This document shows, one piece after another, positions 1-10,816 of a stretch of DNA of 64,000 bases; within the stretch, counting starts at the first letter, position 1, and each line of letters starts with the position of its first letter. The notes under the pieces were generated by a model. That model was given only the letters and a program-made list of their open reading frames with translations. It was not told where the DNA came from and ran no database searches. Both the position numbers and the translations under genes were made by a program. The stretch comes from Gemmataceae bacterium (GTDB taxonomy: Bacteria > Planctomycetota > Planctomycetia > Gemmatales > Gemmataceae): positions 1-64,000 of the forward strand of contig JAHBXO010000022.1 of assembly GCA_019636445.1 (NCBI GenBank). Reading direction: 5' to 3'.

Positions 1-70
1 TCGGCGGCGCCGCACCCAACGGCGCTACCATCGCGAGAAGCAACCCAAGTGCAAGCCATCGCGCGGCCAT
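1..70 (-). CDS. N-terminus of a secreted protein (runs off the left edge)
   Basis: Only the first 23 codons are inside the window. An ATG at 70-68 is preceded on the minus strand by GGAGG (80-76) at 5-nt spacing. The encoded start, MAARWLALGLLLAMVAPLGA, is a typical Sec signal peptide: Arg, then a long hydrophobic core, then small residues. The function cannot be told from this fragment. The gene is divergent from rdgB, with a 24-bp-arm palindrome between them. Confidence 0.6.
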   Translation of the reverse strand, partial: MAARWLALGLLLAMVAPLGAAPP

Positions 71-99
71 CCATACCTCCTTCGCCGATCGCTTGACCC

Positions 100-159
100 G
101 TTAGCCCGACGCGCGAGCGAGGGCGAGCGCCCACTCCCTCGCTCGCGCGTCGGGCTAAC
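100..159. repeat. Perfect palindrome, 24-bp arms
   Basis: Positions 100-123 and 136-159 are exact reverse complements separated by 12 nt. The arm begins GTTAGCCCGACGCGCGAGCG. It lies between the divergent starts of the secreted protein and rdgB. There is no T-tract, so a REP-like dispersed element is more likely than a terminator. Confidence 0.8.
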
Positions 160-214
160 CGCGACGAGGCGACCCGATCGTTATTGAACCCACCATTACT
201 CCCGAGCCGCCCGC

Positions 215-820
215 ATGCCCCGCCTCGTCCTCGGCAGCCGCAACAAGAAGAAGCTCCGCGAACTGGTCGAACTGCTCTCCGACCTTGTCGAGGTCGTCGA
301 TCTCTCGCCATTTCCGAACGCGCCGGCCGACATCGAAGAAACGGGCACGACGTTCGAGGAGAACGCCCGCATCAAGGCGACGACCCTCGCGCCGTTGCTC
401 GGCGAATGGACCCTCGGCGAGGACAGCGGCCTCGTCGTCCCCGCGCTGGGCGGACAGCCGGGCGTGTACAGCGCGCGCTGGGCCGGCACGCACGGCGACG
501 ACGCGGCGAACAACGCGAAGTTGCTGGCGGAACTGGCGAAATACGAAGGCGAGAAGCGAGCCGCGTATTACGTAAGCACGGCCGCGCTCGCCAATCCGGC
601 CGGGGAGGTCGTCGCCATCGTCGAGGGGCGCTGTTGGGGCGTCATCGCGAAGGAGCCGAAGGGCGACGGCGGCTTCGGCTACGATCCGCTCTTCGTCATT
701 CCTGAATACCACGCGAGCTTCGGCGAGTTGAGTTCGACGGTGAAGCACGTCCTGAGCCACCGCGGCCGCGCGATCGCGAAGTTGCGGCCGATCCTGCGCC
801 GCTGTCTGGGCACGCCATGA
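215..820 (+). CDS. rdgB: dITP/XTP pyrophosphatase (RdgB/HAM1 family)
   Basis: House-cleaning enzyme of the Ham1 family that hydrolyses non-canonical purine NTPs (ITP, dITP, XTP) to the monophosphate plus pyrophosphate, keeping them out of DNA and RNA; cytosolic. The 201 residues match the family length. Visible motifs are the N-terminal substrate loop GSRNKKK (7-13), TFEENARIKA (46-55), the catalytic/metal Asp in EDSGL (D70), the GDGGFGYDPLF loop (150-160) and SHR (181-183). It starts at the ATG at 215. Its stop overlaps the next gene by 4 bp (ATGA), so the two are probably translationally coupled. Confidence 0.95.
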   Translation: MPRLVLGSRNKKKLRELVELLSDLVEVVDLSPFPNAPADIEETGTTFEENARIKATTLAPLLGEWTLGEDSGLVVPALGGQPGVYSARWAGTHGDDAANNAKLLAELAKYEGEKRAAYYVSTAALANPAGEVVAIVEGRCWGVIAKEPKGDGGFGYDPLFVIPEYHASFGELSSTVKHVLSHRGRAIAKLRPILRRCLGTP

Positions 821-1260
821 CTCTGAACGCGCGTTGCTCGTGTGGGAAGGAACTGTCGGTGGCGGACGACCGGGAAGGGATGGTCGTCGAGTGCCCGAGC
901 TGCCAGGCCCCGGTGATGGTGCCGTTCAAATCTCCGCCACCGAAAGCGAGCATCCCGATCGACGCCCCGCCAACACGGAAACGTCGAACGCGCGCCGAAC
1001 GGGAGGGCGATGACGACGAGGAGAACCGCTGGGACAAGCGGGAGCGGGTGCTGAAGGACTACCAGCGCGCCCAACGGCACCAACGCCACGGGTTGGACGC
1101 GAATCTGGTCATCGGCTCCGGCATCCTCACGTTCCTGCTCGGCGCGGTCTGGTTCGCCCTTGCGTATTTCCTCGCGGGCCGCGTCTCGATCGGGGCCGGC
1201 ATCCTCGTCGCACTCGGCATCGCCCAGATCGTCGCCGGCACGCGGAACTCCCGTTACTGA
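817..1260 (+). CDS. Small zinc-ribbon membrane protein
   Basis: 147 residues, no family recognised by name. The N-terminus has two cysteine knuckles (C7-x-C9G and CPSC at 27-30), which suggests a small zinc ribbon. A charged, Arg/Glu/Asp-rich linker follows (about 50-90), then two hydrophobic helices (about 96-120 and 123-141). The likely topology is a cytoplasmic N-terminal zinc finger on a two-helix anchor. It overlaps the rdgB stop by 4 bp and is probably co-transcribed, but nothing in the sequence links it functionally to nucleotide clean-up. Confidence 0.8.
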   Translation: MTLNARCSCGKELSVADDREGMVVECPSCQAPVMVPFKSPPPKASIPIDAPPTRKRRTRAEREGDDDEENRWDKRERVLKDYQRAQRHQRHGLDANLVIGSGILTFLLGAVWFALAYFLAGRVSIGAGILVALGIAQIVAGTRNSRY

Positions 1261-1266
1261 TCCCCG

Positions 1267-2931
<1,665 letters not shown>

Positions 2932-3045
2932 TCGTTCCGCTCCGCTTGTTGGATAGGGAAATGATATAGCGCACGCGGCGGAGATCGGTTCGGCTGAGAT
3001 TGGCGCCGCTGGTCGGAGACGTGCGATCGCGATGCCGATCCGGGT

Positions 3046-3241
3046 CTTGGCCCCGGAGGAGCCACGGACGGTTGCCACGGGTGAAGCGCAGCGGAACCCG
3101 TGGAAGACGGACAGCTCATACTGCCCCGGCAGGGGCAGAGGGACTTCATCGGTTCCTTCGCCCCTGCCGGGGCGAGGTTACTTCTTCGTCGCAACCACGG
3201 GTTTCAGCCGTGGCTACCGTCCGCAGCCCCTCCGGGGCAAG
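3046..3241. repeat. About 196-bp compound inverted-repeat element
   Basis: The ends are imperfect inverted repeats of about 50 nt. The left end begins CTTGGCCCCGGAGG and continues through ACGGACGGTTGCCACGGG. The right end, read on the minus strand, begins CTTGCCCCGGAGGGG and continues ACGGACGGTAGCCACGG. Nested inside is a second stem, with TGCCCCGGCAGGGGC (3122-3136) against GCCCCTGCCGGGGCG (3160-3174). It fills the gap upstream of ettA and I see no gene in it. It looks like a non-autonomous mobile or REP-type repeat. Confidence 0.65.
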
Positions 3242-3264
3242 AAACCAACCGCGTGAGTCGGATG

Positions 3265-3636
3265 TCATATTTTCCCTTCTTCTTCCCTCGCTCGCTGATC
3301 GACGATCTCGATCAACAGCGGATGCCGGCCGAGCGGTTCGGCCAGAACGAACGCAACGGTCGGATGCGCGGCGGCGAACGACTCGCGGAATTCCAACAGG
3401 TCGGTGCGGACATGCACGCCGGGGGACAGGAAATACGGCAGCATCGTCACGCGCGTCGCGCCGGCCCGTACGCACGCCGCCGCCGCGGTCGGGATGTCCG
3501 GCTCCGCCAGCTCGAGATACGCGACCTGCACGCATCCGTACCGCCCGCGCGACCGCATCGCCTCCGCGACGAATTCCAGATCGGCGTTCGCCTCGGCCCG
3601 ACGGCTGCCGTGGGCAATCAGCAACAGGGCGTGCAT
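3265..3636 (-). CDS. CbiX/SirB-type sirohydrochlorin chelatase-like protein
   Basis: 123-residue single-domain member of the class II chelatase (CbiX) superfamily, which inserts Co2+ or Fe2+ into sirohydrochlorin or related tetrapyrroles. I start at the ATG at 3636, preceded by AAAGG, giving MHALLLIAHGSRR. The family signature LLIAHGSR is at residues 4-11, with the expected catalytic His. The mid-domain ATRVTMLPYFLSPGVH segment carries the second His. Long CbiX proteins have two such domains; this is the short form, which usually acts as a dimer. No other cobalamin or siroheme gene is nearby, so the metal and pathway are open. Confidence 0.75.
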   Translation of the reverse strand: MHALLLIAHGSRRAEANADLEFVAEAMRSRGRYGCVQVAYLELAEPDIPTAAAACVRAGATRVTMLPYFLSPGVHVRTDLLEFRESFAAAHPTVAFVLAEPLGRHPLLIEIVDQRAREEEGKI

Positions 3637-3720
3637 GGTCGCGGAACCTTTCATGTGCGGCGATCGTAAACTATCGTCAGAAGTCATTCATAGGCGCCCA
3701 CCGGCGCGGCCGGAGTCGAA

Positions 3721-5295
3721 ATGATCGGCACGCGGATCGGCAACTGGATACTGACGGCCGAACTGGGCACCGGAAGCCTCGGCACGGTCTACCGCGCCTC
3801 GAATGCCGAACCGAAATCCGAATCCGATCCCGCCGAAGCGGCCGTCAAGGTGCTGTCGCACCCGCTCTGCGCCGATCCGGCGTTCCAGGCTCGCTTCCCG
3901 GCGGAGATGCTCGCGTTGCGCCGGCTGACGCACCCGAACATCGCGCGGTACTACGATAGCGGCGTCCACGCCGGGCTGCCGTACTACGCCGCCGAGTTCG
4001 TCGACGGCACGGACGTGGCGAAACGGCTCGCGCAGGCCGGCGCGGGGCTGCCCTGGCCGGAATTCTTCTTCCGCATCGCCATCCAGGCGGCGCGGGCGCT
4101 CAAGCACGCCCACCACCGCAGCATCCTCCATCGCGAACTGAAACCCGCGAACCTCATCCTCCTCGCGGACGGTTCGCTGAAAGTCACCGACTTCGGCATC
4201 GCGAAGATCCTGAACCGCGCGCCGCTCACGCTTCCGGCCGAACCGATGGGAACGACCGGCTACCTCGCGCCGGAATTCTTCACGGGCAAGCCCCTGACGC
4301 GCCGTAGCGACCTCTACGCCCTCGGCGGCGTGCTCTACACGGCGCTCACGGGCCGCGCGCCCTTCACCGCCGGCACCGCCGCGGAGCTGATGCACAAGCA
4401 TTGCTACACGCTGCCGGACCGACCCGCGAACTTCGTGCCGAAGCTGCCGCACGAACTGGACGACTTCGTGTGCGCGCTGCTGGCGAAGGATCCGGCCCGC
4501 CGGCCGGCGAGCGCTGCGGCGCTGCTGGACGAACTGGACCAGATCCGCGGCAAGCTGGAGCGCAAGGGGACGCGCATTCTGCTGCCGCCAAGCGCGGAGG
4601 ACCCGACGGGCCTGCACGCGCCGCTGGCGCTCGCCGCGCCGGACGCGCCCGACGCGGCCGAACGCCGCGCGACCCGCCGGCAGGCACTCGTGTTCGGCAC
4701 GCTCTTCCTCGCCGTCGTCGGCGCGATCCTCTTCGCGTTCTTCCGACCGCGCCCCGCACCCGATGCGCTCTGGAGCGCGGTTCAGACGAAACTGACCTCC
4801 GACGAACCCGACGACTGGGATGCCGCGCGGGACGATCTGGACGACCTTGCGCGCTGGCACCCCGACTGGCGGCCGGACGACGTGCGCGAGACCCGGCAAT
4901 ACCTGTTGGAACGGAAGGAACTCGCCCGGTCGTTCACGCTGTTCGGCAAGACGAAATATGCCTCGGAAGCCGAGCGGTTGTACCACCGGGGCTTGAAACT
5001 CGTGCAAGTGGGGGACGCCGGCGAGGCCCGCCGCACCTGGGAAAGCCTCGCGACGATTTTCGGGAAATCCGAAGCCGATCGCCGATGGGTGGACCTGGCC
5101 CGGCACGGGCTGGAAGAGTTGAGCAACCAGGCGCCGTTCCGGCCGAATTCGAATGTTCCGACGGAGGCGATCGCGCGGGCGCGAAAGTTGCGGGAAAGCG
5201 GCCACAAAGCCGATGCGGACGCTATGCTGAATGCTGTCGAAGAACTGTACCGCGACCGGCCGGATGTGATCGAAGCCGTGCGCGCCGCCCGATGA
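3721..5295 (+). CDS. Membrane-anchored Ser/Thr kinase-like protein with HRE instead of HRD
   Basis: 524 residues. A PknB-like kinase domain spans about 7-275: glycine loop LGTGSLGTV (15-23), AVKVL with Lys43, DFG at 157-159, and an APEFF activation segment (184-188). The catalytic loop reads HRELKPANL, so the general-base Asp is Glu139 (codon GAA). This is unusual and may lower or abolish activity, although the Lys and the DFG Asp are kept. One membrane helix (about 322-341) separates the cytoplasmic kinase from an extracytoplasmic region of about 180 residues with helical, TPR-like character. It lies 37 bp upstream of a second kinase gene on the same strand and is probably co-transcribed with it. 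Confidence 0.9.
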   Translation: MIGTRIGNWILTAELGTGSLGTVYRASNAEPKSESDPAEAAVKVLSHPLCADPAFQARFPAEMLALRRLTHPNIARYYDSGVHAGLPYYAAEFVDGTDVAKRLAQAGAGLPWPEFFFRIAIQAARALKHAHHRSILHRELKPANLILLADGSLKVTDFGIAKILNRAPLTLPAEPMGTTGYLAPEFFTGKPLTRRSDLYALGGVLYTALTGRAPFTAGTAAELMHKHCYTLPDRPANFVPKLPHELDDFVCALLAKDPARRPASAAALLDELDQIRGKLERKGTRILLPPSAEDPTGLHAPLALAAPDAPDAAERRATRRQALVFGTLFLAVVGAILFAFFRPRPAPDALWSAVQTKLTSDEPDDWDAARDDLDDLARWHPDWRPDDVRETRQYLLERKELARSFTLFGKTKYASEAERLYHRGLKLVQVGDAGEARRTWESLATIFGKSEADRRWVDLARHGLEELSNQAPFRPNSNVPTEAIARARKLRESGHKADADAMLNAVEELYRDRPDVIEAVRAAR

Positions 5296-5332
5296 CGCGC
5301 CCGCGCGCACTGGATTCGTGGAGCCTCGCCCG

Positions 5333-7054
<1,722 letters not shown>

Positions 7055-8140
7055 CAATTATCAAGAATACTACAGATTAACAACCCACGGTGTCTCAAAT
7101 GGCGAAACCGCGAGTGTTCTTATCGTCAACCTTTTACGACCTGAAACAGATTAGGTCGGATATCAACACATTTATATCCTTGATGGGATATGACGCTGTA
7201 TTACACGAAAGAGGGGGCGTAACCTACGGAAAAGACGAAAAACTAGAAGAGTATTGCTATAAAGAAATACAATCGGTTGACATTGTTGTATCCGTAATCG
7301 GAAATCGATACGGCACCAAATCAGACAAATCAGAAAGGTCAATTTCACAGGAAGAACTCCGGACCGCGATCAAGCTGAGCAAACAGGTATATATATTTGT
7401 CGAGAGCAACGTGCATGCCGAATACAAAACATACACCAAAAACAAGGAGAATCATTCGATAATCAACTGGAACAGCGTAGACAACGTCGAGATCTTCAAA
7501 TTTTTAGATGACGTTTACGAACTGCCAAATAACAATCAAACTTACCCATTTGCAACAGCGGAAGATATAACCAAGATGCTGCGCGAGCAGTGGGCAGGTT
7601 TGCTTCAAAGGTCCCTACAACAGGGGCAGCAAAAGACCGCTATTAATTTAACAGACAAAATGGAGAATGTTATCGGTAAGCTAGACGGGCTTGTTCAGTC
7701 GCTAGCAAACAAGAGCGCAGTAGCTAGCGAAACCGCCGAGACGATACTAGCAATTAACCACCCGTTGTTTTCTCGCTTGCAAAAGCTTCTTGGTGTTGGA
7801 TTTCCACTTTACTTTCGCACGTACACTGAACTGAATTCACTTCTAACGGCATTCGGTTATAAGCCAGTAAAAAACGACAATAATCCGCTCTATCGATATT
7901 GGAGCAGCCCGGAATATAGCCTGCGCATCGCAAACAAAATTTTTAATGACAAGGACAAGATACTAAGGATTGAAGAACGCAGCTGGGTCGATGACTACTT
8001 GGTTCAAGAGTTAAATGAAATACCATTTTAACGCTATATCACTACAAATCAATTGTTATGGCCAAAATTATAGCCCGCTCGATTTGCAATAATTCAACTC
8101 TATGTCTATCCGTAGAGCGTGATCGTATTGTTAATATCGC
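7055..8140. other. AT-rich island, probably acquired
   Basis: Composition changes abruptly just after the kinase stop. Lines counted by eye inside the island are about 37-40% G+C, whereas flanking genes are well above 60%. The island holds one complete gene (DUF4062) and continues through the first 27 or so codons of the nagA-like gene, ending near 8140 where the sequence returns to GC-rich codons. No integrase, transposase, terminal repeats or att-like duplications are visible. Confidence 0.75.
7099..8031 (+). CDS. DUF4062 domain protein
   Basis: 310 residues from the ATG at 7099; a GTG at 7090 is an alternative. The N-terminus KPRVFLSSTFYDLKQIRSDI and the following EEYCYKEIQSVDIVVSVIGNRYG match DUF4062 (about residues 3-90), a TIR/deoxyribosyltransferase-like alpha/beta fold common in STAND NTPases and other suspected conflict or sensing proteins. 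The remainder (about 150-310) is unrecognised, with a Gln/Lys-rich helical middle. No NTPase domain is fused. Codon use (AAA, ATA, TTT, TTA) is unlike any neighbour, pointing to recent transfer. No partner gene is visible, so the role is unknown; defence is only a possibility from the family. Confidence 0.8.
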   Translation: MAKPRVFLSSTFYDLKQIRSDINTFISLMGYDAVLHERGGVTYGKDEKLEEYCYKEIQSVDIVVSVIGNRYGTKSDKSERSISQEELRTAIKLSKQVYIFVESNVHAEYKTYTKNKENHSIINWNSVDNVEIFKFLDDVYELPNNNQTYPFATAEDITKMLREQWAGLLQRSLQQGQQKTAINLTDKMENVIGKLDGLVQSLANKSAVASETAETILAINHPLFSRLQKLLGVGFPLYFRTYTELNSLLTAFGYKPVKNDNNPLYRYWSSPEYSLRIANKIFNDKDKILRIEERSWVDDYLVQELNEIPF

Positions 8141-9161
8141 GCCGGCGGCGGACGCGCCTGGCCTACCGTGGATCGCACCCTCCTTCTTCGACATCCAGAT
8201 CAACGGCTGCCTCGGGCGCGGGTTCGTCTCGCCCGACCTGACGACGGCCGATGTGCGGATAATCGCCGACACCTGCGCCGCGCACGGCATCGGCGGGTTC
8301 CTGCCCACGCTCATCACGAACAGCTTCGAGACGATCCGCCACGGCTTCATGGTGCTGGCCCGCGCATTGGACGCCGACGCCGACCTCGCGCGGCGCATCC
8401 CCGGGTTCCACCTCGAAGGGCCGTACCTCTCCGGCGAGGACGGCCCGCGCGGCGCCCACCCCCGCGAGCATGTCCGCGATCCCGACTGGGACGAATTCCA
8501 GCGCTGGCAGGACGCCGCCGGCGGGCGCATCCGCATGGTGACGGTCGCGCCGGAACGCGCGGGGGCGATCGCGTTCATCGAGAAGCTGGCAACCGCCGGT
8601 GTCGTGGTGGCGATCGGCCACACGGCCGCGACCGGCGCGCAGATCCGCGACGCCGCCCGGGCCGGCGCGAAGACCAGCACGCACCTCGGCAACGGCTGCC
8701 ACGCCACGATGAACCGCCACGAGAACGTATTGTGGGAACAACTCGCGAACGATGACCTGTTCGCCAGCCTCATCACGGACGGGCACCACCTACCGCCGGC
8801 GGTCGTGCGTTGCTTCCTGCGGATGAAAGGCCCGCGCGCACTCATCACGTGCGACGCGGGGAACCTCGCCGGCCTGCCGCCGGGGCGCTACCGCGAATGG
8901 GGCACGGAGCTGGATGTGCAGCCGGGCGGGAAGATCGTGGTGCCGGGCACGCCGTACCTCGCCGGGTCGGGCTGCTTCACCGACGATTGCGTGCGCACGG
9001 TGATGGCGATGACCGGTATCGGGTTGTCGGAGGCGATCGAACTGGCGAGCGTGCGCCCGCGCGAGCTGATGGGGCTGCCGGTGCCACGCCTGGAGGTCGG
9101 CCAGCCGGCGAATTTCGTGCTGCTCGATTCCGAAACGCATCGCGTTGTCAGCCAGCCTTAA
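8058..9161 (+). CDS. nagA: N-acetylglucosamine-6-phosphate deacetylase-like amidohydrolase
   Basis: Removes acetate from GlcNAc-6-P in amino-sugar catabolism, as judged from the family; 367 residues, near the usual length. Metal- and substrate-site motifs are PGFHLEGPYLS (Glu120), AIGHTAA (His188), STHLGN (His209), ITDGHH (His243) and CDAGN (Asp266, the catalytic Asp). The gene is a compositional hybrid. Codons 1 to about 27 are AT-rich like the preceding island and have no clear Shine-Dalgarno, while the rest is GC-rich. The short N-terminal beta-strand region may therefore have been replaced when the island arrived. No nagB or transporter is adjacent, and the exact substrate is not proven. 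Confidence 0.8.
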   Translation: MAKIIARSICNNSTLCLSVERDRIVNIAPAADAPGLPWIAPSFFDIQINGCLGRGFVSPDLTTADVRIIADTCAAHGIGGFLPTLITNSFETIRHGFMVLARALDADADLARRIPGFHLEGPYLSGEDGPRGAHPREHVRDPDWDEFQRWQDAAGGRIRMVTVAPERAGAIAFIEKLATAGVVVAIGHTAATGAQIRDAARAGAKTSTHLGNGCHATMNRHENVLWEQLANDDLFASLITDGHHLPPAVVRCFLRMKGPRALITCDAGNLAGLPPGRYREWGTELDVQPGGKIVVPGTPYLAGSGCFTDDCVRTVMAMTGIGLSEAIELASVRPRELMGLPVPRLEVGQPANFVLLDSETHRVVSQP

Positions 9162-9262
9162 CGCCGAACGGGCCGCTTCGGAATAATCGGTAAATTTCCA
9201 CCCGATTTCCGAAACTCGCGCTCCCGTACCGTCAAAGTTGTCCTATCCTGCCAAAAACCCAA

Positions 9263-9540
9263 CGTTCCGGTCGGTCTTCGCGATCGGAACGGGTGTTGGC
9301 TCCGCGGCCGTGCCGGCGGCATTAACGCCGATTCCGCACCGCGAAAATGGCAAATCCGTCGCGAGGCGGGGGCGCAAAGCCATGGGCCTCCGGTTGGCGT
9401 CCCCCGCCCAGAACCGTAGGTCGCCAGGCTGCCGAACGGATGGGTAGGCGAAGTGCCCGTCCGTCCCCGGCTGGCATGGGAAACCGTGCCAACCGTTGTG
9501 TCGCCGGGTCGGTTCCCGCGAACCGATGCCCGGAGCCAAC
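9263..9540 (+). ncRNA. Structured RNA domain enclosing a GEMM-I riboswitch
   Basis: Several strong helices can be drawn around the aptamer. CGTTCCGGTCG (263-273, +9000) pairs with CGATCGGAACG (281-291). GGCTGGCATGG (469-479) pairs with CCGTGCCAACC (484-494) across a GAAA tetraloop. CGGTTC (510-515) pairs with GAACCG (520-525). GTTGGCTCCG (295-304) is exactly complementary to CGGAGCCAAC (531-540), 226 nt away, and would close the domain. No open reading frame here looks coding. Whether this is one transcript needs RNA data. Confidence 0.5.
9333..9445 (+). promoter_or_regulatory. Cyclic-di-GMP-I (GEMM-I) riboswitch aptamer
   Basis: The conserved core is present in order: GGCAAATCC (9349-9357), a short hairpin capped by the GNRA loop GCGA (9361-9364), the GGGCGCAAAGCCA junction (9370-9382), and the 3' strand GTAGGTCGCCAGGCTGCCG (9416-9434). 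These line up with the textbook GGCAAACC / GNRA / ACGCAAAGCC / GGUAGGUAGC..GG consensus. Selectivity for c-di-GMP versus cGAMP cannot be settled by eye. There is no plus-strand gene immediately downstream; the next gene is convergent. The aptamer is therefore an orphan or controls a non-coding or antisense transcript. Confidence 0.85.
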
Positions 9541-9549
9541 TTCGGGTTT

Positions 9550-10719
9550 TCACGCCGCCTTGCGGGCGTACAAGTCAAGCCCCTTCTTCCCGCCCAACGC
9601 CGCGAACAGCTTGCGAATCTGCTCGTGGCCCTCGCGCAGCGTGAACGTCGACTTGCGCCCAAAGCTCTTCATGCCGAGGATGTGATACCCCGGCTCGCCG
9701 GTCGCCGTGTCCCCGGTCGGCTCGGCCACGCGCAGCTCCTGGCAGATCGTCAGGTCCGCGCGGTAACCCACGTTCGCGATCACGCGATCGACTTCCCAAC
9801 TCATCGGCTTGCCGGCCACGGTGCCCGCCACGCGGAAGCCCTTGTCGGGTCCGTGGCAGACGAGTTCCTCCACCTTCGTGGCGGCGTGGTATTCGAGGTT
9901 GCCGTCGCAGCGCAGGGCGAGGTTGTTGGCGCGGGCGGCGAGGCGGTCGCGGTCCTTCCAGGGGTCGTTGGTCACGCGCGGCAGCGGGGCGGCGCCGCGC
10001 TCGGCGTGCGTGAGCCAGAAGACCCAGGTCGATTGATGCTCTTCGGCGAGCGTGGCGAGGGCGGCGATGGTGGTCGCGGCTGAGTAGCCGCCGCCGATCA
10101 GCACGATGCTCTTGCCGGCGTAGTGGGCTTTCTTGGCCCCGGCGATGTCGTCGATCCAGTAGGAAAGGTGCGGCCGTGCGGCGATCTCGCCGGCGGCGGG
10201 GATGCCGGCGTCGCCGGCCCAGTTCGGCCGCGCGTAGGAACCGGTGCAATCGAGGATGATGTCGGCGGAGTCGAAGCGTTCCTGCCCCTGCGCGGTGCGC
10301 ACGAGCAGGCGGAACGGCGGCAAGGGCACGCCGGGCTTCGGCGGATCGGTCTTGCGCCAGCCGGTGCGGCCGATCGTCAGAACCGTTGTCTGGAGTTGCA
10401 GACAATCCTTGAGGACGAACGATTCGGCGAGCGGCACGAGGTACGCCTCGCGCCAGTCCCTCGCGGTGACCGCGTCGGCCGCGCCCGGAAATTCGCGCCG
10501 CGGGTTGTCCCGCATCAGGCATTCGAGGCCCAGCGGCGTGACGTTCTGGCCGAACGGCGTGAACATCCTGATGTGGCCCCAGCGGCCGACCTGCTCGGCC
10601 ACCTGGCCCGCGTCGTACACCGTGACCGGGTATTCGAGCGACCGCGCGTACAGGGCCGCCTCCAGCCCGATCGGGCCGGCACCCAGGATCGCAAGACGGG
10701 GTAACGACAGGGACTTCAT
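9550..10719 (-). CDS. FAD/NAD(P)-binding oxidoreductase
   Basis: 389 residues from the ATG at 10719, which follows GGAG with 6-nt spacing. The N-terminal Rossmann motif LAILGAGPIGLEAALYA (about 9-25) binds FAD. A second dinucleotide motif, IVLIGGGYSAATT, in the middle of the protein suggests NAD(P)H. This two-dinucleotide layout is shared by flavin monooxygenases and pyridine-nucleotide-disulfide oxidoreductases; no redox-active CxxC is visible, so the monooxygenase-like subgroup fits better. The substrate is unknown. It ends against the riboswitch domain, so any riboswitch transcript that read on would be antisense to it. Confidence 0.8.
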   Translation of the reverse strand: MKSLSLPRLAILGAGPIGLEAALYARSLEYPVTVYDAGQVAEQVGRWGHIRMFTPFGQNVTPLGLECLMRDNPRREFPGAADAVTARDWREAYLVPLAESFVLKDCLQLQTTVLTIGRTGWRKTDPPKPGVPLPPFRLLVRTAQGQERFDSADIILDCTGSYARPNWAGDAGIPAAGEIAARPHLSYWIDDIAGAKKAHYAGKSIVLIGGGYSAATTIAALATLAEEHQSTWVFWLTHAERGAAPLPRVTNDPWKDRDRLAARANNLALRCDGNLEYHAATKVEELVCHGPDKGFRVAGTVAGKPMSWEVDRVIANVGYRADLTICQELRVAEPTGDTATGEPGYHILGMKSFGRKSTFTLREGHEQIRKLFAALGGKKGLDLYARKAA

Positions 10720-10816
10720 GCCACACTCCGCGGGAAACGGCGGAGTGTAGCGGGAGAGAGGGCGTTCCCGCAAGTGCGGGACGCGTCGGGCGGGTCAACG
10801 GAGTCGATCCGAACGA

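Noticed and set aside
7099..8031. Complete defence system around the DUF4062 gene
   Set aside because: There is no NTPase, nuclease, toxin partner or integrase within the island; a single gene does not support naming a system.
9158..9685. Several open frames over the riboswitch region
   Set aside because: They have no start signals, no homology and compositional features of structured RNA; the GEMM consensus explains the sequence better.
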